DNA of 64,000 nucleotides, from assembly GCA_019245755.1 (NCBI GenBank), contig JAFARC010000004.1, positions 1 to 64,000 on the forward strand. Reading direction: 5' to 3'. A program made the translations under genes and the position numbers. The DNA is from Mycobacteriaceae bacterium (GTDB lineage Bacteria > Actinomycetota > Actinomycetes > Mycobacteriales > Mycobacteriaceae). Under the pieces are notes generated by a model. That model had not been told where the DNA came from and made no database searches. It was given only the letters and a program-made list of their open reading frames with translations. This document shows, piece after piece, positions 8,190 through 16,093 of the stretch (position 1 is the stretch's first letter; each line of letters opens with the position of its first letter).

Positions 8190-9209
8190 GTGTCCACTTA
8201 TCGCGCATTCGAGGTCACCGGCCAGCGGCAGTTCCGGATGGTAGAGCGGGAACGGCGGGAACCGCTGCCCGGTGAGGTCCGCTTGCGAGTAAATGCGTGC
8301 GGGGTTTGCCACAGCGATTTCATCGCAGTAGAGGGCCAGCGGCCCGATCCGTCGAAACCGATCGTGCCAGGCCACGAGATCGCCGGTGTGATCGAGGCCG
8401 TGGGACCAGGGGTAACCGTCTGGCGCGAAGGTGACCAGGTCGGCGTGGGATTCCTCAACGGCCACTGCGGCGAATGCGAGCCATGCCGTCGTGGTGATTT
8501 CATCAACTGCGACAATCAGCAACAGACTGGCACCACCGTCGACGGCGGATACGCCGAGGTAGCGTACGCCCGCGCCAGCGGACTGGTTCGACTTCCCGAC
8601 GGGATAGACCCTGCCGACCTCGCGCCATTGCTGTGCGCGGGCCTGACCGTATACAGCGCCCTGCTGCAGGCCGGTCGCGACGCCCTGCCTGGCGCGCTGG
8701 TAGCCATCCAGGGCATTGGCGGATTGGGTCACCTCGGAATCCAGTACGCCGCCAAACTCGGATATCGCGTTGCGGCGATCGCCCGTGGTACTGAAAAGGC
8801 CGAGCTCGCTAGGCGACTCGGAGCCGATCACTACATCGACAGTGTGGCCATAGATCCGGCGACGGCGCTGCAGGAACTCGGTGGAGCCGTGGCCATCGTC
8901 GCGACCGCCTCCAACGGGGCGTCCATGTCGCCGCTGATTGCCGGCCTAGCGCGGCGCGGAAAGCTGATCGTCGTCGGCGCCGCCGCAGAACCCATTGAGG
9001 TACAGACCGTCGACCTCATCTTCGGAACCCACTCGGTGATCGGTTCGCTGACCGGTAGCTCCATCGAAAACGAGGACAACCTTCGGCTGGCGATGCGGCG
9101 CGGCATCCGCTCGATGAACGAGGTCATGCCGTTTTCGGAGGCACCGAAGGCCTACGAACGGATGATGTCCGGAAAGGCGCGCTTCCGCATCGTCCTCGAC
9201 ATCGGTTGA
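8190..9209 (+). CDS. zinc-dependent alcohol dehydrogenase (MDR superfamily)
   Basis: 339 aa from GTG 8190, preceded by a strong AGGAGG. The catalytic zinc site is in NACGVCHSDF, with GHE in VPGHEIAGVIE. The structural zinc cysteines are in GHCGECEPCRRGDFINC, and the Rossmann motif is VAIQGIGGLGHLGIQYAAKLG. It should oxidise alcohols or reduce aldehydes with NAD(P). It stands alone between the tRNA and a repeat zone, with no operon partner. The substrate is unknown; the form fits the bacterial AdhA/AdhP-like group. Confidence 0.92.
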   Translation: MSTYRAFEVTGQRQFRMVERERREPLPGEVRLRVNACGVCHSDFIAVEGQRPDPSKPIVPGHEIAGVIEAVGPGVTVWREGDQVGVGFLNGHCGECEPCRRGDFINCDNQQQTGTTVDGGYAEVAYARASGLVRLPDGIDPADLAPLLCAGLTVYSALLQAGRDALPGALVAIQGIGGLGHLGIQYAAKLGYRVAAIARGTEKAELARRLGADHYIDSVAIDPATALQELGGAVAIVATASNGASMSPLIAGLARRGKLIVVGAAAEPIEVQTVDLIFGTHSVIGSLTGSSIENEDNLRLAMRRGIRSMNEVMPFSEAPKAYERMMSGKARFRIVLDIG

Positions 9210-9281
9210 GGGGCGGCGTAGTAGCGCGACGTTGTTGTGGTGTCAGCGAGTAACCAAACATGCAGCGCCGCTAACTGGGTC

Positions 9282-9317
9282 AAGTGGTCGCAGGTTCGAA
9301 TCCTGTCCCCGCTACTA
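9282..9317 (+). other. tRNA 3'-end-like fragment
   Basis: GGTCGCAGGTTCGAATCCTG followed by TCCCCGCTAC looks like the T arm plus acceptor 3' strand of a tRNA, closest in my memory to initiator tRNA-Met. The 5' half (D arm, anticodon arm and matching acceptor strand) is not present upstream, so it is not a functional tRNA. Fragments of this kind are typically left at attachment sites of integrated elements. Confidence 0.45.
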
Positions 9318-9428
9318 TGTCCCCGCTACTATGTCCCCGCTACTATGTCAGCCCGACCGTGTCAGCCCGACCGTCAGCCCGACCGTCAGGCCAGCGCTGT
9401 CAGCCCAGCGCTGTCAGCCCAGCGGGGG
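9307..9428 (+). repeat. short tandem array, 12-14 bp units in three variants
   Basis: Three perfect copies of CCCCGCTACTATGT (9307-9348). They are followed by CAGCCCGACCGTGT (9349-9362) and two 12-base CAGCCCGACCGT units (9363-9386), then three 14-base units of the type CAGCCCAGCGCTGT (9387-9428, first and last variant). The first repeat starts inside the tRNA-like 3' end. The array is non-coding and could vary in copy number between strains. Confidence 0.85.
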
Positions 9429-9910
9429 CACTGCCGGGGGCACCAGCATTAAAGGGCACACTGCCGAGGTGCTGTGCCCAGCTGATGCTTGACAGCGGTC
9501 GGTCTTCGGCGACCTGAGCGCGATGTCCGCGCGGGTGCGTCGTGCTTGGAAGGTCGCGATCGGTACTGGTTGCTTGCTAATCACACCTAAGCGGCGCCGG
9601 CCGACATCGCCGTGCTCCTTCAGCAGCACTCTCGCCGGCACTCGCGAACGTCTGCCCGAGCCAGCCGGCAAACTCCGTTCGGATCAAGGTTCCGGAGCCA
9701 GCCGTCGTCCCGCTGCCCGCTACCCACGGTCTACGACCCCGCCACCACTCGTCGGCACAACCGCCTGCTCCTGTGGGCGCCAGATGGCTTGAGTATGTGA
9801 GGCTGACCCACAGTCGAGGCGCCTACCAGCGGTCTTTTGCGCCGGTGCTGATATCTCAACCGCGGTGCTAGATTCGACGCCGAACCGGCCGCGACGGGAA
9901 GGGGCCCGCC
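9429..9910. other. intergenic, no gene seen
   Basis: About 480 bases before the acyl-CoA dehydrogenase. Open frames exist on both strands but have no recognisable motif. I see nothing I can name. The last 70 bases presumably hold the promoter of the gene at 9911. Confidence 0.35.
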
Positions 9911-11644
9911 ATGGTGAACTCCAGCGGACTGTTGTTCAATCCAGACACCTATGACCCGGTGCAGTTCGACCCCGAGACGAGGCGTCAACTCCGGGCGGTG
10001 ATCGACTGGTTCGAGCGGCGCGGCAAGGCAAGGCTGTTACAGGACGACCTCGACGCGGTATGGGTGTCGGACTTCCTGGATTTCATCAAGCGGGAGCGAA
10101 TCTTCGCTTCCTTCCTCACGCCATCGGCTTATGGCGGCGGTGACCCGAACAAGCGTTGGGATACCGCGCGCAATGCCGCGCTGAGCGAGATCTTCGGGTT
10201 CTACGGGCTGGCGTATTGGTATGCCGAACAGGTCACGATTCTCGGCCTTGGGCCGATCTGGCAGAGCGACAATATCAAAGCCAAGGAGCGCGCGGCCGAG
10301 CAACTCGAGGCAGGCGGCGTGATGGCCTTCGCGCTCTCGGAGCGGGAGCATGGCGCAGACATCTACAACACCGACATGGTGCTGACGCCCACCGACGAGG
10401 AAGACATCGTGTTCCGCGCCTCCGGGGAGAAGTACTACATCGGCAACGGCAACGTGGCGGGTATGATTTCGGTATTCTCGCGCCGCACGGACGTCGAGGG
10501 CGCGGGCGGTTATGTGTGGTTTGTCGCCGACAGCCGTCACGACAATTACGAGCTGATCGATAACGTCGTCCATGGCCAGATGTATGTGAGTAACTTCCGG
10601 CTACACGATTACCCGGTGCACGAAGAAGACATCCTGTGCACCGGGCCTGACGCGTTCTCGGTCGCACTCAACACCGTCAATGTCGGCAAGTTCAACCTAT
10701 GCAGCGGCTCGATCGGGATGTGCGAGCATGCGTTCTACGAGGCGATCACGCACGCGAATAACCGAATTCTGTATGGCGACCCGGTGACCAACTTCCCACA
10801 CGTGCGTGCCGGTTTCGTCGAGGCCTACGCCCGGTTGGTCGCGATGAAGCTGTTCAGCGACCGCGCGATCGACTACTTTCGCAGCGCCAGCCGAGCGGAC
10901 CGGAGATACCTGCTGTTCAATCCAGTGACCAAGTCCAAGGTCACCTCCGAGGGCGAAACATTGGTCACTCTGCTACGGGATGTCCTCGCCGCCAAAGCCT
11001 TCGAGAAGAACACGTACTTCTGCGAGGTCGCGCGGCTAATCGGTGCCTTGCCCAGGCTGGAGGGTACCGTGCACGTCAACGTCGCGCAGATCCTGAAATT
11101 CATGCCGAACTACCTATTCAACCCCTCCGAGTACCCCGAGATCGGCAAGCGCAGCGACCCGGCGGACGACGTGTTCTTCTGGGCGCAGGGTCCGGCTGGG
11201 GGCGCATCGAAGGTGCAGTTCATGGATTGGACTCCCGTCTACGAGAAGTCCCTGGACATACCGAACATTGCCCGCTTCGTTGAACAGGCCAGGGCGCTGA
11301 AGGAGCTGCTCACCACGGCTGCGCCAGACGCTGAACAAGGGCGCGACCTCGACTTCATCCTCGTCGTCGGGCACCTGTTCACACTCGTGGTCTATGGCCA
11401 GTTGATTCTCGAGCAGGCCAGCCTGATCGACTTGGATCGTGACTTGGTAGACCAGATCTTCGATGTCCAGATTCGCGACTTCTCCGCCCATGCGGTCGCG
11501 TTGCATGGCAAGCCGAGTTCCACTTCGGCACAACAGGAATGGGCACTATCGGCGGTGCGTAAACCGGTCACGGACGCACAGCGCTTCGATCGGGTCTGGG
11601 AACAGGTGAAGGCCTACGACGGCGCCTACCAGATGCGTCCGTAG
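9911..11644 (+). CDS. acyl-CoA dehydrogenase (FadE-like)
   Basis: 577 aa, with GGGAAGGGG 8 bases before the ATG. Acyl-CoA dehydrogenase features are visible: IFASFLTPSAYGGGDPNKRWD, GGVMAFALSEREHGADIYNTD (FAD/substrate loop), GEKYYIGNGNVAGMISVFSRR, and LCSGSIGMCEHAFYEAITHANNR in the C-terminal helical domain. At 577 aa it is longer than the usual 380-400 aa, with an extra C-terminal helical extension as in the larger mycobacterial FadE proteins. It should catalyse alpha-beta desaturation of an acyl-CoA thioester with FAD. The substrate is unknown, and there is no beta-oxidation partner next to it. Confidence 0.88.
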   Translation: MVNSSGLLFNPDTYDPVQFDPETRRQLRAVIDWFERRGKARLLQDDLDAVWVSDFLDFIKRERIFASFLTPSAYGGGDPNKRWDTARNAALSEIFGFYGLAYWYAEQVTILGLGPIWQSDNIKAKERAAEQLEAGGVMAFALSEREHGADIYNTDMVLTPTDEEDIVFRASGEKYYIGNGNVAGMISVFSRRTDVEGAGGYVWFVADSRHDNYELIDNVVHGQMYVSNFRLHDYPVHEEDILCTGPDAFSVALNTVNVGKFNLCSGSIGMCEHAFYEAITHANNRILYGDPVTNFPHVRAGFVEAYARLVAMKLFSDRAIDYFRSASRADRRYLLFNPVTKSKVTSEGETLVTLLRDVLAAKAFEKNTYFCEVARLIGALPRLEGTVHVNVAQILKFMPNYLFNPSEYPEIGKRSDPADDVFFWAQGPAGGASKVQFMDWTPVYEKSLDIPNIARFVEQARALKELLTTAAPDAEQGRDLDFILVVGHLFTLVVYGQLILEQASLIDLDRDLVDQIFDVQIRDFSAHAVALHGKPSSTSAQQEWALSAVRKPVTDAQRFDRVWEQVKAYDGAYQMRP

Positions 11645-11828
11645 CCGCAGCCCAATCCCCACCGACGTGTACGGCAGTACGAGTCACCTGAACTACGCCA
11701 AATTACGCAAACCCACGGTTTGCTGCCGAAGGTGTTGGCGGCATCAACCCGATAGACGAGGCGGAAGACCACAGCAAACTCGTTTCCTGGTAAACGATTA
11801 CGGTCGAAACCAAGACCAGAGCAGACAG

Positions 11829-11855
11829 TGAGCAACGCCCGACGAGCGTTGCTCA
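11829..11855. terminator. hairpin between convergent genes (candidate bidirectional terminator)
   Basis: GAGCAACGC (11830-11838), loop CCGACGA, then GCGTTGCTC (11846-11854); one more T-A pair closes it. This is a perfect 9-10 bp stem in the 360-base gap between the acyl-CoA dehydrogenase (+) and the hydrolase (-). There is no clear T-run, which is usual for mycobacterial terminators. I see no gene in the rest of the gap (11645-12004). Confidence 0.55.
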
Positions 11856-12004
11856 TTACCCACGCCCCGCCTGGCGATGTCACCACTTTCGACGATTGGT
11901 CCGACGCCGACGGCGAACTGTCGCGTATGATCCCCCGCCCCAGCGCCGTGTCGATGAGTCGCTCATCGTCAGATCGTCGGCCAACAATGGGCCATGGTGG
12001 CTGG

Positions 12005-12865
12005 TCAGTCGGGTTCGTGAGCGACGAACCAGCCGAGCAGCAGGTCGGCTAGCGTGTCGGGTTGTTCCTCGGGTATCCAGTGTGAGACACCGGGCAGGAT
12101 CTCGAATCGGTACTCCCCGCTGACGTATCGAGCGGTGTCGTGGGCTGCTTTGGGGAGCAACGCGATGTCACGGTCGCTCCACACGTACATCGTTGGCACA
12201 GAGATCTTTTGATTGCTGGCCCGCAGGTCGGACAGTGGTATCGCGCGGTACCAGTTGATCCCCGCCGTCAGGGCCCCGGGTTCACTCATGGCCTGTACAT
12301 CGCGCTCGACCCCGGCCGGTGTCTGCCCGCCCCGCCGCAGGAATTCGGAGGCCACAGCGCCGTTGCGGCGCATGAGCAGCCATTCCGGTATCCGCGGCAA
12401 CTGGAAAAAGTACATGTACCAGGATGCCAAGCCCTGACGACTGGTCGTGATCGATTTGATGAACGCGGCGGGATGGGGCACTGATATCGGCGACACAGTT
12501 GCCAGCCGCTCGGGCATTTCGGCCGCGGCGGCCCACGCGACCGCGGCGCCCCAGTCGTGCCCAACGAGGTGCACCCGGCGCGCACCGCTGGCGTCGATCA
12601 GTGCGCCGACGTCGGCGACGAGTTCGGACATGCGGTAATCGCGGCGGCGGGGTGGCCGGGCACCCGGTGAATAGCCCCGCTGGTTTGGCGCCAGGCACCG
12701 GTAGCCTTGAGCGGCGAGCCGATCGATGACGGCGTTCCAGCTGTCGTTGCGTTGCGGGAAGCCGTGCAGCAACACCACAACAGATCCCTCGGGCGGTCCG
12801 GCATCGCGCACATCAAAGACCAGGTCATCGCGGCGGTAACGCTTCATAGGTGAAGCATCTCGCAT
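12005..12865 (-). CDS. alpha/beta hydrolase (epoxide-hydrolase-like)
   Basis: 286 aa from ATG 12865; ATG 12847 (MKRYRRDD) is also possible. Motifs: VVVLLHGFPQRNDSWNAV (oxyanion HGFP), APNQRGYSPGARP, HLVGHDWGAAVAW with the nucleophile Asp in GHDWG, and GVSHWIPEEQP with the catalytic His. The HDWGA nucleophile elbow marks the epoxide hydrolase/dehalogenase branch. It is likely cytoplasmic with an unknown substrate. Mycobacteria carry many such Eph proteins, often in lipid detoxification. Confidence 0.88.
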   Translation of the reverse strand: MRDASPMKRYRRDDLVFDVRDAGPPEGSVVVLLHGFPQRNDSWNAVIDRLAAQGYRCLAPNQRGYSPGARPPRRRDYRMSELVADVGALIDASGARRVHLVGHDWGAAVAWAAAAEMPERLATVSPISVPHPAAFIKSITTSRQGLASWYMYFFQLPRIPEWLLMRRNGAVASEFLRRGGQTPAGVERDVQAMSEPGALTAGINWYRAIPLSDLRASNQKISVPTMYVWSDRDIALLPKAAHDTARYVSGEYRFEILPGVSHWIPEEQPDTLADLLLGWFVAHEPD

Positions 12866-13147
12866 ACGGAGCTTGCGTCTGAAACTGCCCCCCGGTTGTG
12901 GCGCGGCGGTTCACGACCCACATGCTGTCGAAGTGCGAGACGTCTTCCCTTACCCCAAGATCTGAAGACCTTAGGACGACAAGATCTCAGCCAGAAGCTG
13001 TGAGGCCGCTGCACAATGTGGCTCCTCGCGGCAACGCTAATGTTCGCCAATGGCGCCCCATGGCAAGACTCGTTTGAGGAAACTCCAATCGTAAGGGCGT
13101 TAGGTGAGCAAGACTGGAGCCGTTTCTAGGAATGTTGGGGGCAAGTA

Positions 13148-14197
13148 ATGCGCTGGGACGACAGCCCGGATCGTAGTCTCACTGCCAACTTGCGTGAGAT
13201 GTTTCTCGGAGACCCCCGGGGACTGCCCCCATTCCTCTACGGTGTCGGCACTTGGTTCGGGCCCGAGGTCAAGGCACCGACTGCGTTATTTATCGTTGAC
13301 GAAGAAGAGGTGGCAGTCGAGGACAAATTCGTAGTAGGCAGCGCTGGGCTAGGGCAGAGGTATCCCAACGTCGGCGGCTCTCGGCTGAGGCGAACATACC
13401 CACGGCTAATGCCAAGGTATCCGCGTCCAGGCGAAGATGGCGGGCTTGTTGTCGGCCGAATAGCAGATGCGTCGGATCGGGTACGCGAGCGACTCGGCAA
13501 CTTCCTTGGCTCGGCCTTGGTCATCACCAGCGGGCCGCCGGAAGCCCTCGCAAAGGTCGGCTCGGTTCTGTTCGACCCAGTCACCCGCGGCAGAGGCACT
13601 GTCGGCGCCCCGGTTATACGGACCGACGATGACGGACGCATCGTAGAGGGGTTTCTGACCGCCGGCCATGCGGTGGCCGGACGTGGTGCCCAAATCCTTC
13701 AAAGCCGACGGATGTGGCCATCTCGCAGGGCGCCGCTAGGCCGCGTCTTTTTGCACCGAGATCCGGTGGTCCCATATGGCATGCCAGCGCCGCCAGGCTT
13801 TGATATCGCCGTGGTAGATCTGGCCTCAGGCCAGCGCCCGTTCCGAGCAGTGTCGAGCGGGGTGGCCCAGCTACCGTCCTCGCCGCCACAACCGGTGCCC
13901 GTTCGCGTACGCGGCGGTTTTACCCCTGATGGTCCGGGCATGATCTGCGCCAGTCTTATGGCTGGTGGGCATCCGAGCCGCCAGTGGAAGGACTGCTGGG
14001 TGATGGTGCCGGCGCGGTCCGCCAAAGACGGCGATTCGGGAGCCTGCGTCGTCACGACGCCAGGTCGGGAGCTGGTCGGAATGTTGGTCGGCGGCGCGCA
14101 ACAGGGAGGTTCAAGTCGATATGGCTTCCACTATGTCCAGGATCACGACTCGGTCCAGCGGTCGCTATTGACCCAAGCCGGGGTACGGTTGAGCTGA
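13148..14197 (+). CDS. trypsin-like serine protease without signal peptide
   Basis: 349 aa. The full S1-type triad is visible: His174 in GFLTAGHAV, Asp219 in PGFDIAVVDL and Ser297 in AKDGDSGACVV. About 150 residues precede the protease core (ALFIVDEEEVAVEDKFVVG, NFLGSALVITSGP), and I do not recognise that domain. There is no signal peptide or membrane helix, so it is predicted cytoplasmic, unlike ordinary secreted mycobacterial proteases. The stop overlaps the next ATG (TGATG), and a small two-helix membrane protein follows. Codon use has more A/T-ending codons than the flanks, suggesting transfer. A role in a protease-effector conflict system is inference. Confidence 0.82.
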   Translation: MRWDDSPDRSLTANLREMFLGDPRGLPPFLYGVGTWFGPEVKAPTALFIVDEEEVAVEDKFVVGSAGLGQRYPNVGGSRLRRTYPRLMPRYPRPGEDGGLVVGRIADASDRVRERLGNFLGSALVITSGPPEALAKVGSVLFDPVTRGRGTVGAPVIRTDDDGRIVEGFLTAGHAVAGRGAQILQSRRMWPSRRAPLGRVFLHRDPVVPYGMPAPPGFDIAVVDLASGQRPFRAVSSGVAQLPSSPPQPVPVRVRGGFTPDGPGMICASLMAGGHPSRQWKDCWVMVPARSAKDGDSGACVVTTPGRELVGMLVGGAQQGGSSRYGFHYVQDHDSVQRSLLTQAGVRLS

Positions 14198-14418
14198 TGC
14201 GGCATGATCCTGAGCTCGAATCAATTTTCCGCCCCGTCGCTGAGTACTATCAGTCACGACTCGCGACGAGGGGCGATGTCTACGGCTGGGGCCAATTGAG
14301 AAGCAATCCTATATTTGCAGCGCTCCTGCTCGTAGACCCGGAGGCTACGGACGTACCAAACCGCATCGGGGAAATCGAAATCGTGATAAAACGAGTCGAG
14401 ACGCCCAAGGCCCTGTAG
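14197..14418 (+). CDS. 73-aa protein of unknown function, coupled to the protease
   Basis: Begins at ATG 14197, sharing one base with the protease stop, so translation is probably coupled. The sequence starts MRHDPELESIFRPVAEYY and ends IEIVIKRVETPKAL. It is mixed-charge, soluble, with no signal or helix long enough to cross a membrane. I do not recognise a family. It could be an adaptor, inhibitor or substrate of the protease. Codon use, with several ATA/CTA-type codons, matches the neighbours in the cassette rather than the genome. Confidence 0.6.
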   Translation: MRHDPELESIFRPVAEYYQSRLATRGDVYGWGQLRSNPIFAALLLVDPEATDVPNRIGEIEIVIKRVETPKAL

Positions 14419-14443
14419 CTGCAGGAGAGGTATAGGCCAAACA

Positions 14444-14725
14444 ATGACGGCCGTACACATTGCAGGTCTTGGGATTATGTGCCTCGGCGGCGTGATGAGC
14501 ATCGTCGGCCTGATCATGCATGTCTGCGACTGGCAGTCAGCGCGCGCTCGCCAGCGCCAGAACACCGTAGGAATCCAAGCCCAGTCCGCCGCCGAAACGA
14601 TTAACGCCCTGACGAAGCTGTACAAGACCATCCTGGGAGCATCTCAGGGTATGCAACTCATCCTCCTCGGAGTTGTCCTTATCCTCATCGGGGGTGCTAT
14701 TGCGGGTGTGGGCGACCTGTTGTAG
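14444..14725 (+). CDS. small two-helix membrane protein
   Basis: 93 aa, with GGAGAGG before the ATG. Helix 1 is at about residues 5-27 (IAGLGIMCLGGVMSIVGLIM) and helix 2 at 70-92 (MQLILLGVVLILIGGAIAGV). They are separated by a ~40-residue polar amphipathic segment (QSARARQRQNTVG, AAETINALTKLYKT). It looks like a hairpin with both ends on the same side. It closes the protease cassette 26 bases after the 73-aa gene. I know no family; a membrane target or pore-forming effector is possible but unproven. Confidence 0.65.
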   Translation: MTAVHIAGLGIMCLGGVMSIVGLIMHVCDWQSARARQRQNTVGIQAQSAAETINALTKLYKTILGASQGMQLILLGVVLILIGGAIAGVGDLL

Positions 14726-14892
14726 AAAATCGCCTACAGCAATTGGGAGACTTTGATCCAGTGAAGACTGGCATGGCCGGCGGCCGCCGCGATGGCGCGA
14801 GAATGGTGCCTGGTGTGCTTGGGTGAACTCGGGAACGCGCCGCGTTTCAGCAGCAGCAGACTGCGCCTGCACCCTAAAGGTCCTTGCGCAGT

Positions 14893-14908
14893 CTCAGCGA
14901 CCGCTGAG
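14893..14908. terminator. small hairpin between convergent genes
   Basis: CTCAGC-GACC-GCTGAG, a 6-bp stem (7 bp if the loop is tightened), lies just before the stop of the P450 gene and after the protease cassette. It is weak and lacks a T-run, so it is a tentative terminator only. Confidence 0.3.
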
Positions 14909-14913
14909 TCAGC

Positions 14914-15996
14914 TCAGCCCGCGATCAGCTTGAGCGGCAGTCGTTCGTAACCGTGAATGATGTTGTTAAGCGCCCATGTCGGCTCGCCAGCGTGTTCGAT
15001 TTGGCTCACCTGCTGCATCAGCGCAGTGAGCATCGCCTGCATCTCGAGTCGGGCGAGGCCCTGCCCGGCGCACGCATGCGCGCCGTGCCCGAAGCCGAGA
15101 TGGCGGCTGGCGTTACGACGGATGTCGAACACATCGGGGTCTGTCCACTCCTCCTCGTCGCGGTTCGCCGATGCGTACAGCACAAGCACCCGCGATCCAG
15201 CCGGGATACCGACATCGGCGATTTCAGTTAGCTGCAGTGACTTTCGGGTGAACGCCCGCAATGGCGATTCGTATCGCAGCACTTCGTTGATTGCATTGGG
15301 CAGCAGGCGAGGTTCGGCGCGCAGCAGCTCCCACTGGCCCGGGTGCGAAGCGAAAAGGGCCAGCGTAGCGGCGATTCCGCTGATCGTGGTGTCCAGCGAC
15401 GGAACCAGGTAGTCGATCATCAGCGCCGAGCACTCGCTGGGCCGAAGCTTTCCGGCGTCGGCGGCGGCGAGGATGTCATGACCCATGCTGCCGTGGATCA
15501 CCGACCGGCGGCGCACCACGTCCTTGGAAAACCGCAGCATCTGCAGGCTGGCCGGCACCGACTTGACGGCATTGCGATTGAGCGGGCCAAGCACATCGAA
15601 TGTGGCCCCGCCCCACCGCAGCAGGTGCTGGCGGCGGTCCTCCGGCCAGCCGACGAGATCGGGCACCACGGAAAGCGGCAGCGCGGTCGCCAGATCCTTG
15701 ACACCGTCGACGTGTTGACGTCGCACAGCCGCGGCGACCAGCTGCTCGGCCTGGCGGGTGACGACGTCGCTCATCGTCCGCAAGGCGCGTGGCAGCAGCC
15801 GGTGTCCGACGAGCTTGCGCCGCTGGTCGTGTTCGTCACCGTCACTGTTGAGCGTCGTGCCGCGACACATCCTGTTGAAGATCCGGTTCAGCCCGACCCC
15901 TTCGCCGGAGATGAACATCGTGTCGTCGCGTAGCACCGCCTTGCACTGGGCGTAGCGCGGCAGGGCGTAGACCCGCTGCTTGCTCAGCCACACCAC
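14914..15996 (-). CDS. cytochrome P450, probably N-terminally broken by a nonsense codon
   Basis: 360 aa from the GTG at 15996. Heme ligand motif FGHGAHACAG, K-helix ExxR in NEVLRYESP and I-helix SLDTT are intact. P450s normally have 35-40 more residues at the N-terminus. Here an upstream ATG at 16101 overlaps the stop of the previous gene (ATGCGTAG) and reads MRRAADVPAYEPDL, then TAG at 16059-16057, then STQAIVDPYPHYAHLRRLGP in the same frame straight into the P450. So the original start was most likely 16101 and codon 15 is now amber. The remaining frame may start internally or be dead. It is the last gene of a ring-cleavage operon. Confidence 0.8.
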   Translation of the reverse strand: MVWLSKQRVYALPRYAQCKAVLRDDTMFISGEGVGLNRIFNRMCRGTTLNSDGDEHDQRRKLVGHRLLPRALRTMSDVVTRQAEQLVAAAVRRQHVDGVKDLATALPLSVVPDLVGWPEDRRQHLLRWGGATFDVLGPLNRNAVKSVPASLQMLRFSKDVVRRRSVIHGSMGHDILAAADAGKLRPSECSALMIDYLVPSLDTTISGIAATLALFASHPGQWELLRAEPRLLPNAINEVLRYESPLRAFTRKSLQLTEIADVGIPAGSRVLVLYASANRDEEEWTDPDVFDIRRNASRHLGFGHGAHACAGQGLARLEMQAMLTALMQQVSQIEHAGEPTWALNNIIHGYERLPLKLIAG

Positions 15997-16093
15997 CGGC
16001 CCTAATCGCCGCAGGTGCGCGTAATGCGGATATGGGTCGACGATCGCCTGCGTCGACTACAGGTCCGGTTCGTAGGCCGGGACGTCGGCGGCC

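Noticed and set aside
7903..9306. A proven attL/attR pair around the alcohol dehydrogenase
   Set aside because: The shared TCGCAGGTTCGA-TCCTG core is common to many tRNA T arms, and no integrase is present; kept only as a possibility in the findings.
9240..9317. A complete second tRNA gene
   Set aside because: Only the T arm and acceptor 3' strand are present. No matching 5' acceptor, D arm or anticodon arm is found.
9307..9428. Short regular repeats resembling a CRISPR array
   Set aside because: Units are 12-14 bases, directly adjacent without unique spacers, and there are no cas genes; it is a tandem array.
13440..13470. CCGAATA inside the protease gene as another SigK -10 box
   Set aside because: No CCATCC-like -35 at a suitable distance, and it is inside a coding region of foreign composition.
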